The notes beneath the pieces were generated by a model, which was not told the DNA's origin, searched no databases, and worked only from the letters and a program-made list of their open reading frames with translations. The position numbers and the translations under genes are program-made. From Odoribacter sp. (GTDB lineage: Bacteria > Bacteroidota > Bacteroidia > Bacteroidales > Prolixibacteraceae), in the NCBI GenBank assembly GCA_013824715.1, contig PNOH01000012.1, forward strand, positions 1-64,000: DNA of 64,000 bases. The letters run 5' to 3'. This document shows positions 48,007 through 57,932 of the stretch, one piece after another; the first letter of the stretch is position 1, and every line of letters starts with the position of its first letter.

Positions 48007-50343
48007 ATGAGCAAATCAGAATTAAAACATTTAGCCAATCCATACGGAGGCCATAGCCGCCGGTCATTCCTGAAGAAAACTGCTGCCGCCTCGGTACTGC
48101 TTGCCGGCGGTGATCTTCTGACCTTTGGTACAATTACCCCCTTCAGCAAAAGAGAAACTACAGATGAAACGCCTTGGTACCGTCGGGTAACCCGCTGGGG
48201 TCAGACAAACATTACCGAAAAAGATCCTGCCCATTACGATATTGCCTGGTGGCGTAACTATTGGAAAGAGACGCAAACACAAGGCGTCATCATCAATGCA
48301 GGCGGTATCGTGGCGTATTATCCGAGCAATGTTCCGCTTCACAGGCAGGCGCAGTTTTTGGAAGGCCGCGACCTTTTCGGCGATTTATGCCGCGCTGCCC
48401 ACGAAGATGGCCTGGTGGTGTTTGCCCGCATGGATTCAAACCGTGCGCACGAAGAGTTCTACAAAGCTCATCCCGATTGGTTCGCCATCGACAAAAATGG
48501 TAATCCGTACAAAGCGGGCGAGCTTTTTATTACCTGTGTCAATAGCCCGTACTATAACGAACACATTCCGTCAATCCTGACTGAAGTTTCAAACCTTTAT
48601 CATCCTGAAGGGTTTACAGACAATAGCTGGAGCGGATTGGGCCGCGATTCGATCTGCTACTGCGAGAATTGCAAAAAGAGTTTCCGGGAGAAAACCGATC
48701 ATGAAATCCCACTCGTCAAAAACTGGGACGATCAGGTTTACCGCGAATGGATCAGGTGGAATTACGACCGGAGGTTGGAAATATGGGATTTGAATAACCG
48801 TACCACAAAAGCAGCCGGAGGCCCGGATTGCATCTGGTCGGGCATGAATGGTAGCTCCATCAGTGGACAATCGAGGAGTTTTCGTGATTACAAAGAGATT
48901 TGCAAACGTGCAGACATCATCATGCTCGACTCACAGGCACGAAGCGATGCGGATGGGTTTCAGCAAAATGCGGATAGCGGCAAACTCATTCATGGGATGC
49001 TGGGATGGGACAAACTCATTCCTGAAAGCATGGCCCAATACCAGATGGGAAGGCCGACTTTCCGGCTGGCAAGTAAACCTGTTGCCGAAGCCCGGATGTG
49101 GATGATAGAAGGAATAGCAGGTGGCATACAACCCTGGTGGCATTATGTTGGCGCTTCCCATGAAGATCGCCGCATTTACCATACCGCAGGCCCGATTTTC
49201 AGGTGGCATAAAGCCAATGAAGAATTCCTGATTAACCGCAAACCGGTTGCAACGGTTGGTGTGGTGTGGTCGCAGCAAAACATGGATTTTTACGGGCGCG
49301 ACGAAACCGATCTGATGGTGGAACTTCCCTGGCGCGGAATCATACAGGCTCTTATCCGGGCAAGGATACCTTATCTGCCGGTACATGCCGACCACATCGA
49401 CCGTGAAGCAAAGAACCTAGCCGCGTTGATACTCCCAAATCTGGGTCTCATGACGGATAACCAGATTGCCTCTGTCAAGCGGTTTGTTGAAGGTGGTGGA
49501 GGTTTGCTGGCTACAGGCGAAAGCAGCTTATACAATCAATGGGGCGACCGCCGCTCTGACTATGCTTTGGGTGATACTTTTGGCGCCCATCTGGAAAATC
49601 AGCAATCCGGCAATTCAGGAACAACACTCCGGAAAAGATCCGGAGAAACCTATCACACCTACCTCCGTCTCACTCCTGAACTGCGAAAAAATCTGGATGG
49701 TCCGCAAACCGGTCTGGAACCGCAGGTTAGCGGTGACCGTCACCCAGTACTGAAAGGATTTGACGAAACAGACATTCTCTCATTTGGTGGTTCGCTTGAT
49801 TCACTCAAAATTGATTCCGGAGTAGAAGTGCTGATGACTTTTATTCCCCAATTTCCGATCTACCCGCCCGAAACGGCATGGATGCGCGAACCGAAAACTG
49901 ATATTCCAGGTTTAATCCTGAACACAAGTTCCGGTGGTGGCCCCATCGCCTTTCTACCCGCCGATCTCGACAGGCAGTATGGCCGCTACAATCTGCCGGA
50001 TCACGGTAACCTGCTGGCAAACCTCATTCGCTGGGCAGCAAAAGATGAAATTCCGCTTGCTGTCGAGTGTGCCGGATTGATTGACTGCAATCTGTACCGG
50101 CAATCTGGCCGACTGATTTTACATTTGGTCAACCTGACCAGTGCCGGAACCTGGCGCCAACCCACTGATGAATATATTCCAATAAGTCCGGTAAAGGTTC
50201 GTGTCAAATTGCCGGGAGATATGCGTGGCAAAAATTTACATTTGTTGGTATCCGATCAGAAAATTTCAAGTAAAGTTGAGAAAGGATGGGTTCAGTTCAC
50301 GGTTAGTTCAATTTTGGATCATGAGGTTGTGGTTATAACTTGA
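48007..50343 (+). CDS. Tat-exported putative glycoside hydrolase, paralog of the preceding gene
   Basis: SRRSFLKKTAAASVLLAGG Tat signal; TRWGQTNITEKDP, IVAYYPSNVPLH, SICYCENCKKSF. Confidence 0.65.
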   Translation: MSKSELKHLANPYGGHSRRSFLKKTAAASVLLAGGDLLTFGTITPFSKRETTDETPWYRRVTRWGQTNITEKDPAHYDIAWWRNYWKETQTQGVIINAGGIVAYYPSNVPLHRQAQFLEGRDLFGDLCRAAHEDGLVVFARMDSNRAHEEFYKAHPDWFAIDKNGNPYKAGELFITCVNSPYYNEHIPSILTEVSNLYHPEGFTDNSWSGLGRDSICYCENCKKSFREKTDHEIPLVKNWDDQVYREWIRWNYDRRLEIWDLNNRTTKAAGGPDCIWSGMNGSSISGQSRSFRDYKEICKRADIIMLDSQARSDADGFQQNADSGKLIHGMLGWDKLIPESMAQYQMGRPTFRLASKPVAEARMWMIEGIAGGIQPWWHYVGASHEDRRIYHTAGPIFRWHKANEEFLINRKPVATVGVVWSQQNMDFYGRDETDLMVELPWRGIIQALIRARIPYLPVHADHIDREAKNLAALILPNLGLMTDNQIASVKRFVEGGGGLLATGESSLYNQWGDRRSDYALGDTFGAHLENQQSGNSGTTLRKRSGETYHTYLRLTPELRKNLDGPQTGLEPQVSGDRHPVLKGFDETDILSFGGSLDSLKIDSGVEVLMTFIPQFPIYPPETAWMREPKTDIPGLILNTSSGGGPIAFLPADLDRQYGRYNLPDHGNLLANLIRWAAKDEIPLAVECAGLIDCNLYRQSGRLILHLVNLTSAGTWRQPTDEYIPISPVKVRVKLPGDMRGKNLHLLVSDQKISSKVEKGWVQFTVSSILDHEVVVIT

Positions 50344-50522
50344 TTCTGCGTTTGACCTGTTCCAATAATTTTTTGGGTTTTGTCATCCTTTTATTTTATC
50401 TTTATAGCAAAATCAGAATTTTGTGTTGTAGTATTTATATAGAGCTACCATACTGTAACTATTTAATAATTAATTTGTTTCAATAAAAGCCCAACGATTC
50501 CATATAAGAAATATGTTTTTTT

Positions 50523-51119
50523 ATGAAAAATGAAATAATCCTTACTTGGAATTGGTTAAAAGAAAACCAAGGACAACTTATGTTTATTACAACTTTTGTA
50601 TTAGTTGTAATAACTTTTATTTATGTACTTTATACAAAAGGTTTAGTTGAAACAGCACAAAAACAACTTCAACTTCAACTTTCTCAGTATCAATTTGATA
50701 ACAGACCAAGTGTTTTTATCTCTGGTTGGGGGGAATTCCAGAAATTTAAGAATATAGAAACTATTCGGTTCACTTTAAAAAATGTTGGAAAGCTACCTGC
50801 AAAATTCTCTACAATTGAATATAAAATAATTATTGGTGATAAAACATATGACATTGATTCGAAAGATTTTTCTAACCCTACCGTAATATTTCCAAGTCAA
50901 GAAAATATGCACATTGATTTACCTGTTCCGCTTATACTAATGCCAATTATTAAAAATAATCTTGGATTTAATATTACATTGCGAATGACATATTACTCCA
51001 TAAATGATATTAAAAAGGGGAATCAATTTTTTTATTCAGTAAAATATTTGCTTCGTATGAACAATCCAAACTCAGAAACTATAGATGAATATATTTTACA
51101 AGAGATTGATGCAAAATAA
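50523..51119 (+). CDS. Hypothetical single-TM protein
   Basis: 198-aa ORF, MFITTFVLVVITFIYVLYTKG TM; AT-rich relative to neighbours. Confidence 0.55.
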   Translation: MKNEIILTWNWLKENQGQLMFITTFVLVVITFIYVLYTKGLVETAQKQLQLQLSQYQFDNRPSVFISGWGEFQKFKNIETIRFTLKNVGKLPAKFSTIEYKIIIGDKTYDIDSKDFSNPTVIFPSQENMHIDLPVPLILMPIIKNNLGFNITLRMTYYSINDIKKGNQFFYSVKYLLRMNNPNSETIDEYILQEIDAK

Positions 51120-51511
51120 ATATTTATAAATGCAATCACCCTCATCCAGTTAGTTTGAGCGAATGAGCGTGATTGCATTTTGCTTGGCTTGCTTAGTTTC
51201 AGTGAATATTTGAAAATAAGGTATATGAACTTTGTTTGTTTAGTACAATTTGAAAGTTATCAGTACGGCAGTTTAGCCGCCTCCATAATCCATCCAATCA
51301 ACTTTTTTTCTATAAAAACAGGACAAAACGTTATGTCCCGGAATACTACTCGTTTGCAACAAGTGGTAAGCTGTTTTGAGTTTGCAACTCTTTTATTTAA
51401 CTGATGCAATCAATTTCCGGATTGACCTTTCAAACCAACGAGCGGGGTATATTTACTAAAAATCAGCAATGAAAATCGGCAATACATTGGCAAAATCGTC
51501 GTGTCAAGGCA

Positions 51512-51893
51512 TAATTAGGGTCTGCTGAAAAATGCATTAAAATGAACTACCTCGGGGCAAGCCCGCGAGGTATCAAAAAAAGCTAACGCACATGGCGAAA
51601 GCAGAACCGACCCAAGGGTCGGGGTATTAAACCAAAAAGAGAATAAACAGACAATTTACAAGAACGAAGTGCAAGCATTTGAAAAGGAATACCGAAAAAA
51701 GCTTGCACTTGAAATTTTCAGTCAATTCAAGAAATATCCCAGAGGGATAAAATATTTATAGAAAACGGATAACACGAGTGAATATTCAACCCCAGCCGGG
51801 GTTGAACAACTTTCTAATCATCATTTTCTATAAATATATGACCTCTCTGAGGTCGTTTCAACCTTATTGGAGTTTTTCAGCAAGCCCTAATTA
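51512..51893. mobile_element. TIR-bounded non-autonomous element (MITE-like)
   Basis: Left TAATTAGGGTCTGCTGAAAAA, right TTTTTCAGCAAGCCCTAATTA; no transposase ORF inside; multiple internal palindromes. Confidence 0.7.
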
Positions 51894-52013
51894 AAAATGC
51901 AAATATAAAATCTAAAACAAACTGATTACAAGCATTATAGGTGTATTCACAAAGGAACTTGAAGGTTTATAAATTTTTCTGTATATATTTGTCCATATAT
52001 CAATTTTATAGCC

Positions 52014-52250
52014 ATGACTCAGGAATTATTAAAAAGAATTACCATTGATCCGGATATATGTCACGGAAAACCGACTATTCGCGGACTTCGTTATCCAGTG
52101 GACAATATGCTCGAATTAATGGCATCTGGAATGACCATGGAAGAGTTATTGGCAGATTATCCTGATCTTGAGAAAGAGGATTTTCTTGCATGTATTAATT
52201 ATGCTGCTAAATTGACTCAAATAAAAAGCATTTACAGACTTGCATCATGA
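52014..52250 (+). CDS. DUF433 family antitoxin
   Basis: ITIDPDICHGKPTIRGLRYPVDNMLELMASGMTMEELLADYPDLEKEDFLACINYAA. Confidence 0.88.
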   Translation: MTQELLKRITIDPDICHGKPTIRGLRYPVDNMLELMASGMTMEELLADYPDLEKEDFLACINYAAKLTQIKSIYRLAS

Positions 52251-52324
52251 AGTTTATTATTGATGCACAATTACCAATTTCCTTATCTAACCTTATAGAA
52301 TCGAGAGTACCTGTTTTTTACTGA
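52247..52324 (+). pseudogene. Truncated DUF5615 (PIN-like) toxin remnant
   Basis: ATGA overlap with DUF433; MKFIIDAQLPISLSNLIESRVPVFY* ends after 25 aa. Confidence 0.7.
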
Positions 52325-52428
52325 AATAAACCAAAATCCCAAACTAATCGATCAGCTCCCCTTTTCCAAATCCTCTTTCAGTCCCCTGTTTTCTTATATT
52401 TGTTCATGTTCTGTCAAATTTTTAACGA

Positions 52429-53733
52429 ATGAAAACCAACCGACGTAAATTCATTGCAACTGCCATTGCCAGTGGGCTGGCAGCCTCGTTGCCTTTGTCT
52501 TCCTATGGTAAAACTTCATCAGTTCAAAATCCGGACGCTTTAAAGGAAAAATATGCAAAGCTCGATGAAATACTGAAACAGCCTGTATTCAAAAAAGAAC
52601 TGTTTAGTTCGCCGGTAATTATTGAAACGCTTGAATTACTGCGTTACAGAAATAGTTTTCTGTGCCGGGTCAGATCGAAGGATGGTGCAGAAGGAATCTC
52701 GGTTGGACATAGCGGCCAGTTAAGATCACTCTATCCGATTTTCACCAACCTTTTGCAACCATTTTTCCTGAACAAAGATGCCCGCGACCTCGACCTTATC
52801 CTTGAAAAGGTTTATGTCTTCAGTCTCAATTTCAGGTTATCGGGAATGGCTCTTGGTGTGCCGCTAGCAACTATTGAGTTTGCCATTCTCGATATGATGG
52901 GTCGTATTGCAGTAAAACCGATTGGCCAGCTTATCGGCGACATCCACCATCCTGAAGTTGCTGTTTATCAGGCAACCGAATACCGTGAAAAACCGGTGGC
53001 GGAATCAATGGAACTGATTAAACGGGACGTGGCAGAATACAATGCCAAAGCATTAAAAATTAAAGTCGGTGGATTGATGTTTGGAACCACAGATATGAAT
53101 GCCGTTGGTCCGGTAGGAAGGACTGAAACCATCATCCCGCTTTTCAGGAAAACATTTGGCGACGACATGATTCTGTATGCCGATTCAAACGGTTTCTATT
53201 CGGTTGAGGAAGCGATCCGTGTCGGGAAATTACTGGAAGAATACCATTTTCAGTTTTTTGAAGAACCGGTTCCGTTCGACTGGTATGAGGAAACCAAACA
53301 GGTGGCCGATGCGCTAACCATCCCGGTTGCTGGTGGCGAACAGGAATACAGCCTTCACGGGTTTCGTTGGCTGATTGCCAACGATGGCCTGCAAATCGTT
53401 CAACCCGACACCTTTTATTTTGGTGGGATGATCCGCGCGATGAAAGTGGCAAAAATGGCACAAGCTTTCGGTAAGAAATGCACTCCGCACATGACCGGCG
53501 GCGATTTGGGATTTTTGTATATGATGCATTTTGTATCAGCGCTTCCCAACGCCTTGCCCTTTCACGAATTCAAAGGATTCAAAACAGATGTAATTTTTGA
53601 ATGCAAAACATCGCCCCTGAAAAGTGTAAATGGAATGGTAAAAGTACCAACAGGTCCGGGGTTAGGTGTTGTTATTGATCCGGAATTCATTAAGAAACAT
53701 CAGATCATAAAAGACTTTATTTTCCTTCGGTGA
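52429..53733 (+). CDS. Tat-exported mandelate racemase/muconate lactonizing enzyme family protein
   Basis: [71 protein letters not shown] enolase-superfamily motifs. Confidence 0.88.
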   Translation: MKTNRRKFIATAIASGLAASLPLSSYGKTSSVQNPDALKEKYAKLDEILKQPVFKKELFSSPVIIETLELLRYRNSFLCRVRSKDGAEGISVGHSGQLRSLYPIFTNLLQPFFLNKDARDLDLILEKVYVFSLNFRLSGMALGVPLATIEFAILDMMGRIAVKPIGQLIGDIHHPEVAVYQATEYREKPVAESMELIKRDVAEYNAKALKIKVGGLMFGTTDMNAVGPVGRTETIIPLFRKTFGDDMILYADSNGFYSVEEAIRVGKLLEEYHFQFFEEPVPFDWYEETKQVADALTIPVAGGEQEYSLHGFRWLIANDGLQIVQPDTFYFGGMIRAMKVAKMAQAFGKKCTPHMTGGDLGFLYMMHFVSALPNALPFHEFKGFKTDVIFECKTSPLKSVNGMVKVPTGPGLGVVIDPEFIKKHQIIKDFIFLR

Positions 53734-54952
53734 TTAATTTTTTCCTTACTTCCTTGTATTCAAGCCAGTCAAATTTTCGCAGGAACCTTTCTGCTGCCTG
53801 TGCTCCCCGTATAAAGAGGTCGAGCTTTGCAGCATCAGTAATCGCGAAATTGAGCCAGTCGTGATCACCAATATCAATCTTTTCGATCAGTAAATGGTAA
53901 TCAGGATTTTTAAGAATAAAATCGTAATCATGAAGATGGCGCAACGAATTAAACATTGCACCGAAAAGACTGGTCGGGCTTGTGATTTTGTTCGCAATGT
54001 TTCGGTTATCGCCCAGTCGGATACCAAATGTTGGCATGCGTGGAATTGTGTTACGTTTATGAAAAACGTCGATAGGAAAATTTGATAAAATACCGCCATC
54101 AACCAGGAACGACTCTTTGGGAGGATTACCTTTAAAACTTACGAGTTCTTCCCAATTCTTTTTAGCTTCGGTTCCCTGTGGAATATTACTGATTCTCAAC
54201 GGACTAAAAAAATATGGTATTGACATTGATGCCCTTACAAAAACAGCGGGATTTTCCTTTTGGGGATTGACCCAATAGAGGCTGCACATTCTGGGAAATT
54301 CGACCTTAGTTTCAGTTGTCAGATCAGCAGCTATGATAGCAAGTCGAGTTTCAAGACCGGCAAGTGTTCTTGAAACTCCTTCACGGATAACTATATCAGG
54401 AGGCAGTTTCTGGAATTCTGCATTCAAATCGGCCATTGTCTTTATTCCATTATCTTTTAGGAACTTAGAAAGCCAATTCAAAAAATCGTCGCCCGGATTA
54501 AGTCCCAGATCATCAAATATTTCATCCACAATCTGCCATCCTTTCCAGATTAACTTCACCCGCTTTGCTTTTTCCACCAAAGCCTTAATAAAATCTTTCG
54601 AATCATCATTTCCATCAACAAAATCATATAGATTTTTATTGACCAACACTTCAATTACCTTTTGAGACTTTGGTTTTGAGATATCTCCTAAGCCAGCCAG
54701 CAACATGGTATTGATTGACCCGGCGGAAGTTCCGGCAAGACTAAAAAACCGGATACCTAACTGCTCAAGCACAAAAGTATAACCAATTAACGCTACCCCC
54801 AGTACGCCCCCACCTTCCTGAACAAGTTCAACATACTGGTTTCCTGATGAATCCAAAATATCGGAAAACTGCTTCCGGTCAACTTTGTCATTTTTCATCC
54901 CTTCAATCATTTGTTTAACCTCCGGATGATTAGTGAAATCTGTAATTTTCAT
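53717..54952 (-). CDS. Patatin-like phospholipase
   Basis: [19 protein letters not shown] nucleophile elbow, [14 protein letters not shown]. Confidence 0.92.
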   Translation of the reverse strand: MKITDFTNHPEVKQMIEGMKNDKVDRKQFSDILDSSGNQYVELVQEGGGVLGVALIGYTFVLEQLGIRFFSLAGTSAGSINTMLLAGLGDISKPKSQKVIEVLVNKNLYDFVDGNDDSKDFIKALVEKAKRVKLIWKGWQIVDEIFDDLGLNPGDDFLNWLSKFLKDNGIKTMADLNAEFQKLPPDIVIREGVSRTLAGLETRLAIIAADLTTETKVEFPRMCSLYWVNPQKENPAVFVRASMSIPYFFSPLRISNIPQGTEAKKNWEELVSFKGNPPKESFLVDGGILSNFPIDVFHKRNTIPRMPTFGIRLGDNRNIANKITSPTSLFGAMFNSLRHLHDYDFILKNPDYHLLIEKIDIGDHDWLNFAITDAAKLDLFIRGAQAAERFLRKFDWLEYKEVRKKLITEGK

Positions 54953-55042
54953 GACGGTGTAGATTAAATTTTTGATGATTAAACTTCTTCCTATAACATA
55001 ATTGATTTCTATGAAGAACTAAATTATTCCAGTCAGAAAAAC

Positions 55043-55987
55043 TTACAATGTCCCAGGTTCTGAAGTTTGACTTTTATCGGTTTTATCTTTCCCGAAAAGC
55101 AGACCCATTGATTTCTGCGCAAATTTCTCGGTAAAGCCTGATGCAAAGGCAATGGCAAAATAATCGAGGGGCTGTGAAATCGAAAAACTAAAAAGTTTAA
55201 TACTCTCAGCTACCGAAGAACGAAGAATAAGAAAGATGAAAATTGAAAATCCAACACCGATAAAAATCTTGCTCAATACCACCACCTGACTACTGGTAAT
55301 TTCCTTGATCCTTGACGATTTCGACAGATTACGAGTAAAAAGTATTGCACTGGTGACTGCTCCAAGAAATCCAAACAATAAGACCCCGATGACATAACCA
55401 GTAAGGCTTAAATCGTTATTAGTGAACCTGACATCATACCAACTTGTATAAATTACAAAATATAAGACGATTAAACACAATATGAGAAAAAGTAAGCCGG
55501 AAAGCAGCCAGAAAATATTGTGAGAAAGACGATTCATATAATACATGTTATTATAGTCTTCGTCTTTAAGCTCAACTGCCAAAATAAGTACATCGGGTTC
55601 CGGGGCTTCGGTTACTATACCTGTCTCATTTCCCAACATACTTTGGATGGACTCCTTTCTCCATTCATTTAATTTTCCGGCTTCCTTAAAAACCGATTTT
55701 GCCAAGGCAAGCCGTTCATGTTTGTCCATGCCATAAATTTCGAATCGCTTTGCCGCATGAAGACATTTCCATCCTTCGTCAATTTTGTATTCTTCAAGGA
55801 ATATTTTTGTCTTCGAAAGCAATTCAATTGATTTCAGCGCCCACTGTTTTTGGGCGCTACCAGTATCAATTATTCGTTTCTGAAGTCGAGGCTCAAAGCT
55901 GGAAATATCTCCGGCAAGGCGCGAGTAACGTGGCTTATATTCAAAAGTCGAAACTCTTTTCAAGGTTAATTTAATTCGTTGCCACAT
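55043..55987 (-). CDS. Hypothetical multi-TM membrane protein
   Basis: Soluble N-terminal helical region then about 3-4 TM segments and FAIAFASGFTEKFAQKSMG. Confidence 0.6.
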   Translation of the reverse strand: MWQRIKLTLKRVSTFEYKPRYSRLAGDISSFEPRLQKRIIDTGSAQKQWALKSIELLSKTKIFLEEYKIDEGWKCLHAAKRFEIYGMDKHERLALAKSVFKEAGKLNEWRKESIQSMLGNETGIVTEAPEPDVLILAVELKDEDYNNMYYMNRLSHNIFWLLSGLLFLILCLIVLYFVIYTSWYDVRFTNNDLSLTGYVIGVLLFGFLGAVTSAILFTRNLSKSSRIKEITSSQVVVLSKIFIGVGFSIFIFLILRSSVAESIKLFSFSISQPLDYFAIAFASGFTEKFAQKSMGLLFGKDKTDKSQTSEPGTL

Positions 55988-56177
55988 AGGTGTAAATAGT
56001 TTGAAGGTTTATAAAAAGTTATATCTCAATAGAATCTGATTAAAGATCATCTTTGGAAACAATGACTAACAACTGACATACAGAAAGTTACAACAATAAA
56101 AAACCAAAAGCAAATTTCGAATCGTTAAAAATTGTTAAGACAAAATATAAGGAAATAGCCATCATAAAGAAGAACAT

Positions 56178-56216
56178 GTAAAAAGGCCGTCCCCAAACGA
56201 TTGGGGACGGCCTTTC
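56178..56216 (-). terminator. Terminator downstream of gltD
   Basis: AAAGGCCGTCCCCAA tcg TTTGGGGACGGCCTTTTT on minus strand. Confidence 0.8.
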
Positions 56217-56237
56217 ATTATCTGGAATGTCCGTGTT

Positions 56238-57662
56238 TTATTCAGGAGAAAGATATTCATCCACATACAAAGCAGCAATTTTTCCGGCTTCGATGGCACG
56301 GACCACTAAACTGGCGCCTGCTTCAATGTCGCCACATGCAAACACTTTATCTACCGAAGTTTGCTTTCTGGCATTCACCTTTACGTTTCCACGGGTATCG
56401 TATTCAATTCCCAATTCATCGAGCAGTCCATTATGAACCGGCTGAGTGAAACCCAGCGACAACAACACCAGATCAACCTCAACGATTTCTTCTGAACCGT
56501 GTTTTTCGGTCATTACACAGCGACCGGCATCGTCTTTTCCCCATTCAACCTTAACCAGTTCAACCTGTTTAATTTCACCGTTTTCGCCGATAAACCGCCT
56601 GGTCGAAAGGCTCCAGCGACGATCACAGCCTTCGAGGTGCGAACTTGAAGTACGGAGCGTGTTTGGCCAGTATGGCCATGGATTGTTACCGGCACGGTTT
56701 TCAGTAGGCTTTGGGAGAATTTCAATCTGTGTAACGCTTTTGGCTTTCTGGCGAATAGAAGTACCCACGCAGTCGGAACCAGTGTCTCCTCCACCAATAA
56801 CCAGTACCCGTTTATCCTTTGCAAGGATGTTCAATTCTTCAGGAATATCTTCACCGGCAATGCGTTTATTTGATTGCATCAGGAATTTCATAGCTAAATA
56901 AACACCTTTCAGTCCACGGCCTTCGACTGGTAAATCACGCGCCTGTTCAGCGCCATTGGCCAGAATAACCGCATCGAATCGGGCCAGCAGTTCTTCCCGG
57001 CCAATATCCACTCCAACAGTAACATTAGGTTTGAAATTGATTCCTTCGTCAAGGAAAATTTCCAAACGACGATCTATGATTGTTTTGCTCAGTTTAAAAT
57101 CAGGAATACCGAAACGGAGCAAACCACCAATGGCATTATTTTTTTCGAATACGGTGACTTCATGCCCGGCCTGATTCAGTATGTCGGCAGCCGAAAGCCC
57201 GGCAGGACCAGAACCAACAATGGCAACTTTTTTACCGGTCCGAACTTCAGGAATACGCGGCTGTACAAACCCCAGGTTAAAGGCATGTTCTACGGTCGAA
57301 GCTTCGTTTTCACGAATAGTTACTGCTTCGTTGTGAATAGCCAGAACACATGCTTTTTCGCAGGGTGCAGGGCAAACACGACCAGTAAACTCAGGAAAAC
57401 TGTTGGATGAATGCAAAATATCGTAAGCGCCTTTCCAGTCGGCTTTATAAACCATTTCCTGCCATTCCGGAATTTTACTTCCTACGGGGCAACCCCAATG
57501 GCAGAACGGAATACCACAATCCATGCAGCGCGCAGCCTGATCAATCCGGTCCTTTTCATCAAGGGTTTGTTCGACTTCTCCGTAATCGTAAATCCGATCA
57601 TTAATTGGACGGTAACCTGCCTCTTTTCGTCCTATTTGCATGAAACCTTTTGGATTTCCCAT
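56238..57662 (-). CDS. gltD: Glutamate synthase small subunit
   Basis: CMDCGIPFCHWGCPVGSKIPEW, GSGPAGLSAADIL, CGDIEAGASLVVRAI; start set at MGNPKGF. Confidence 0.95.
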   Translation of the reverse strand: MGNPKGFMQIGRKEAGYRPINDRIYDYGEVEQTLDEKDRIDQAARCMDCGIPFCHWGCPVGSKIPEWQEMVYKADWKGAYDILHSSNSFPEFTGRVCPAPCEKACVLAIHNEAVTIRENEASTVEHAFNLGFVQPRIPEVRTGKKVAIVGSGPAGLSAADILNQAGHEVTVFEKNNAIGGLLRFGIPDFKLSKTIIDRRLEIFLDEGINFKPNVTVGVDIGREELLARFDAVILANGAEQARDLPVEGRGLKGVYLAMKFLMQSNKRIAGEDIPEELNILAKDKRVLVIGGGDTGSDCVGTSIRQKAKSVTQIEILPKPTENRAGNNPWPYWPNTLRTSSSHLEGCDRRWSLSTRRFIGENGEIKQVELVKVEWGKDDAGRCVMTEKHGSEEIVEVDLVLLSLGFTQPVHNGLLDELGIEYDTRGNVKVNARKQTSVDKVFACGDIEAGASLVVRAIEAGKIAALYVDEYLSPE

Positions 57663-57820
57663 GGTATTTGTATTTTTATTTTCTGATGAGAATTCGGATT
57701 GAATTGCCATCAGAAAAAAGTTCAAAAATTCAATAAAATTTGTTTTTCGCTATTCCGTCCGAAAGCTGTTTATTTCTTTGATCAACATTTCCTCGCGGAC
57801 GGCTTTAAAGACCCATTTTT

Positions 57821-57870
57821 AAACCCGGGGTTTCGCCCCGGGCTATTGATATATCACCCTTTCAGGGTAA
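57821..57870. repeat. Palindromic repeat pair
   Basis: CCCGGGG tttcg CCCCGGG and ACCCTttcAGGGT. Confidence 0.5.
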
Positions 57871-57896
57871 AAACTTTCGCGAATCATAGTCCAAAC

Positions 57897-57930
57897 CTTC
57901 CCCCCTCGGGGGAATTAGAAGGGGGCTTCC
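57897..57930. repeat. C/G-run palindromic repeat
   Basis: CCTTCCCCCCTCGGGGGAATTAGAAGGGGGCTTC; same family as 4027-4060. Confidence 0.6.
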
Positions 57931-57932
57931 TG

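Noticed and set aside
51180-51404. 74-aa ORF
   Set aside because: No recognisable motif, AT-rich intergenic context, no family support.
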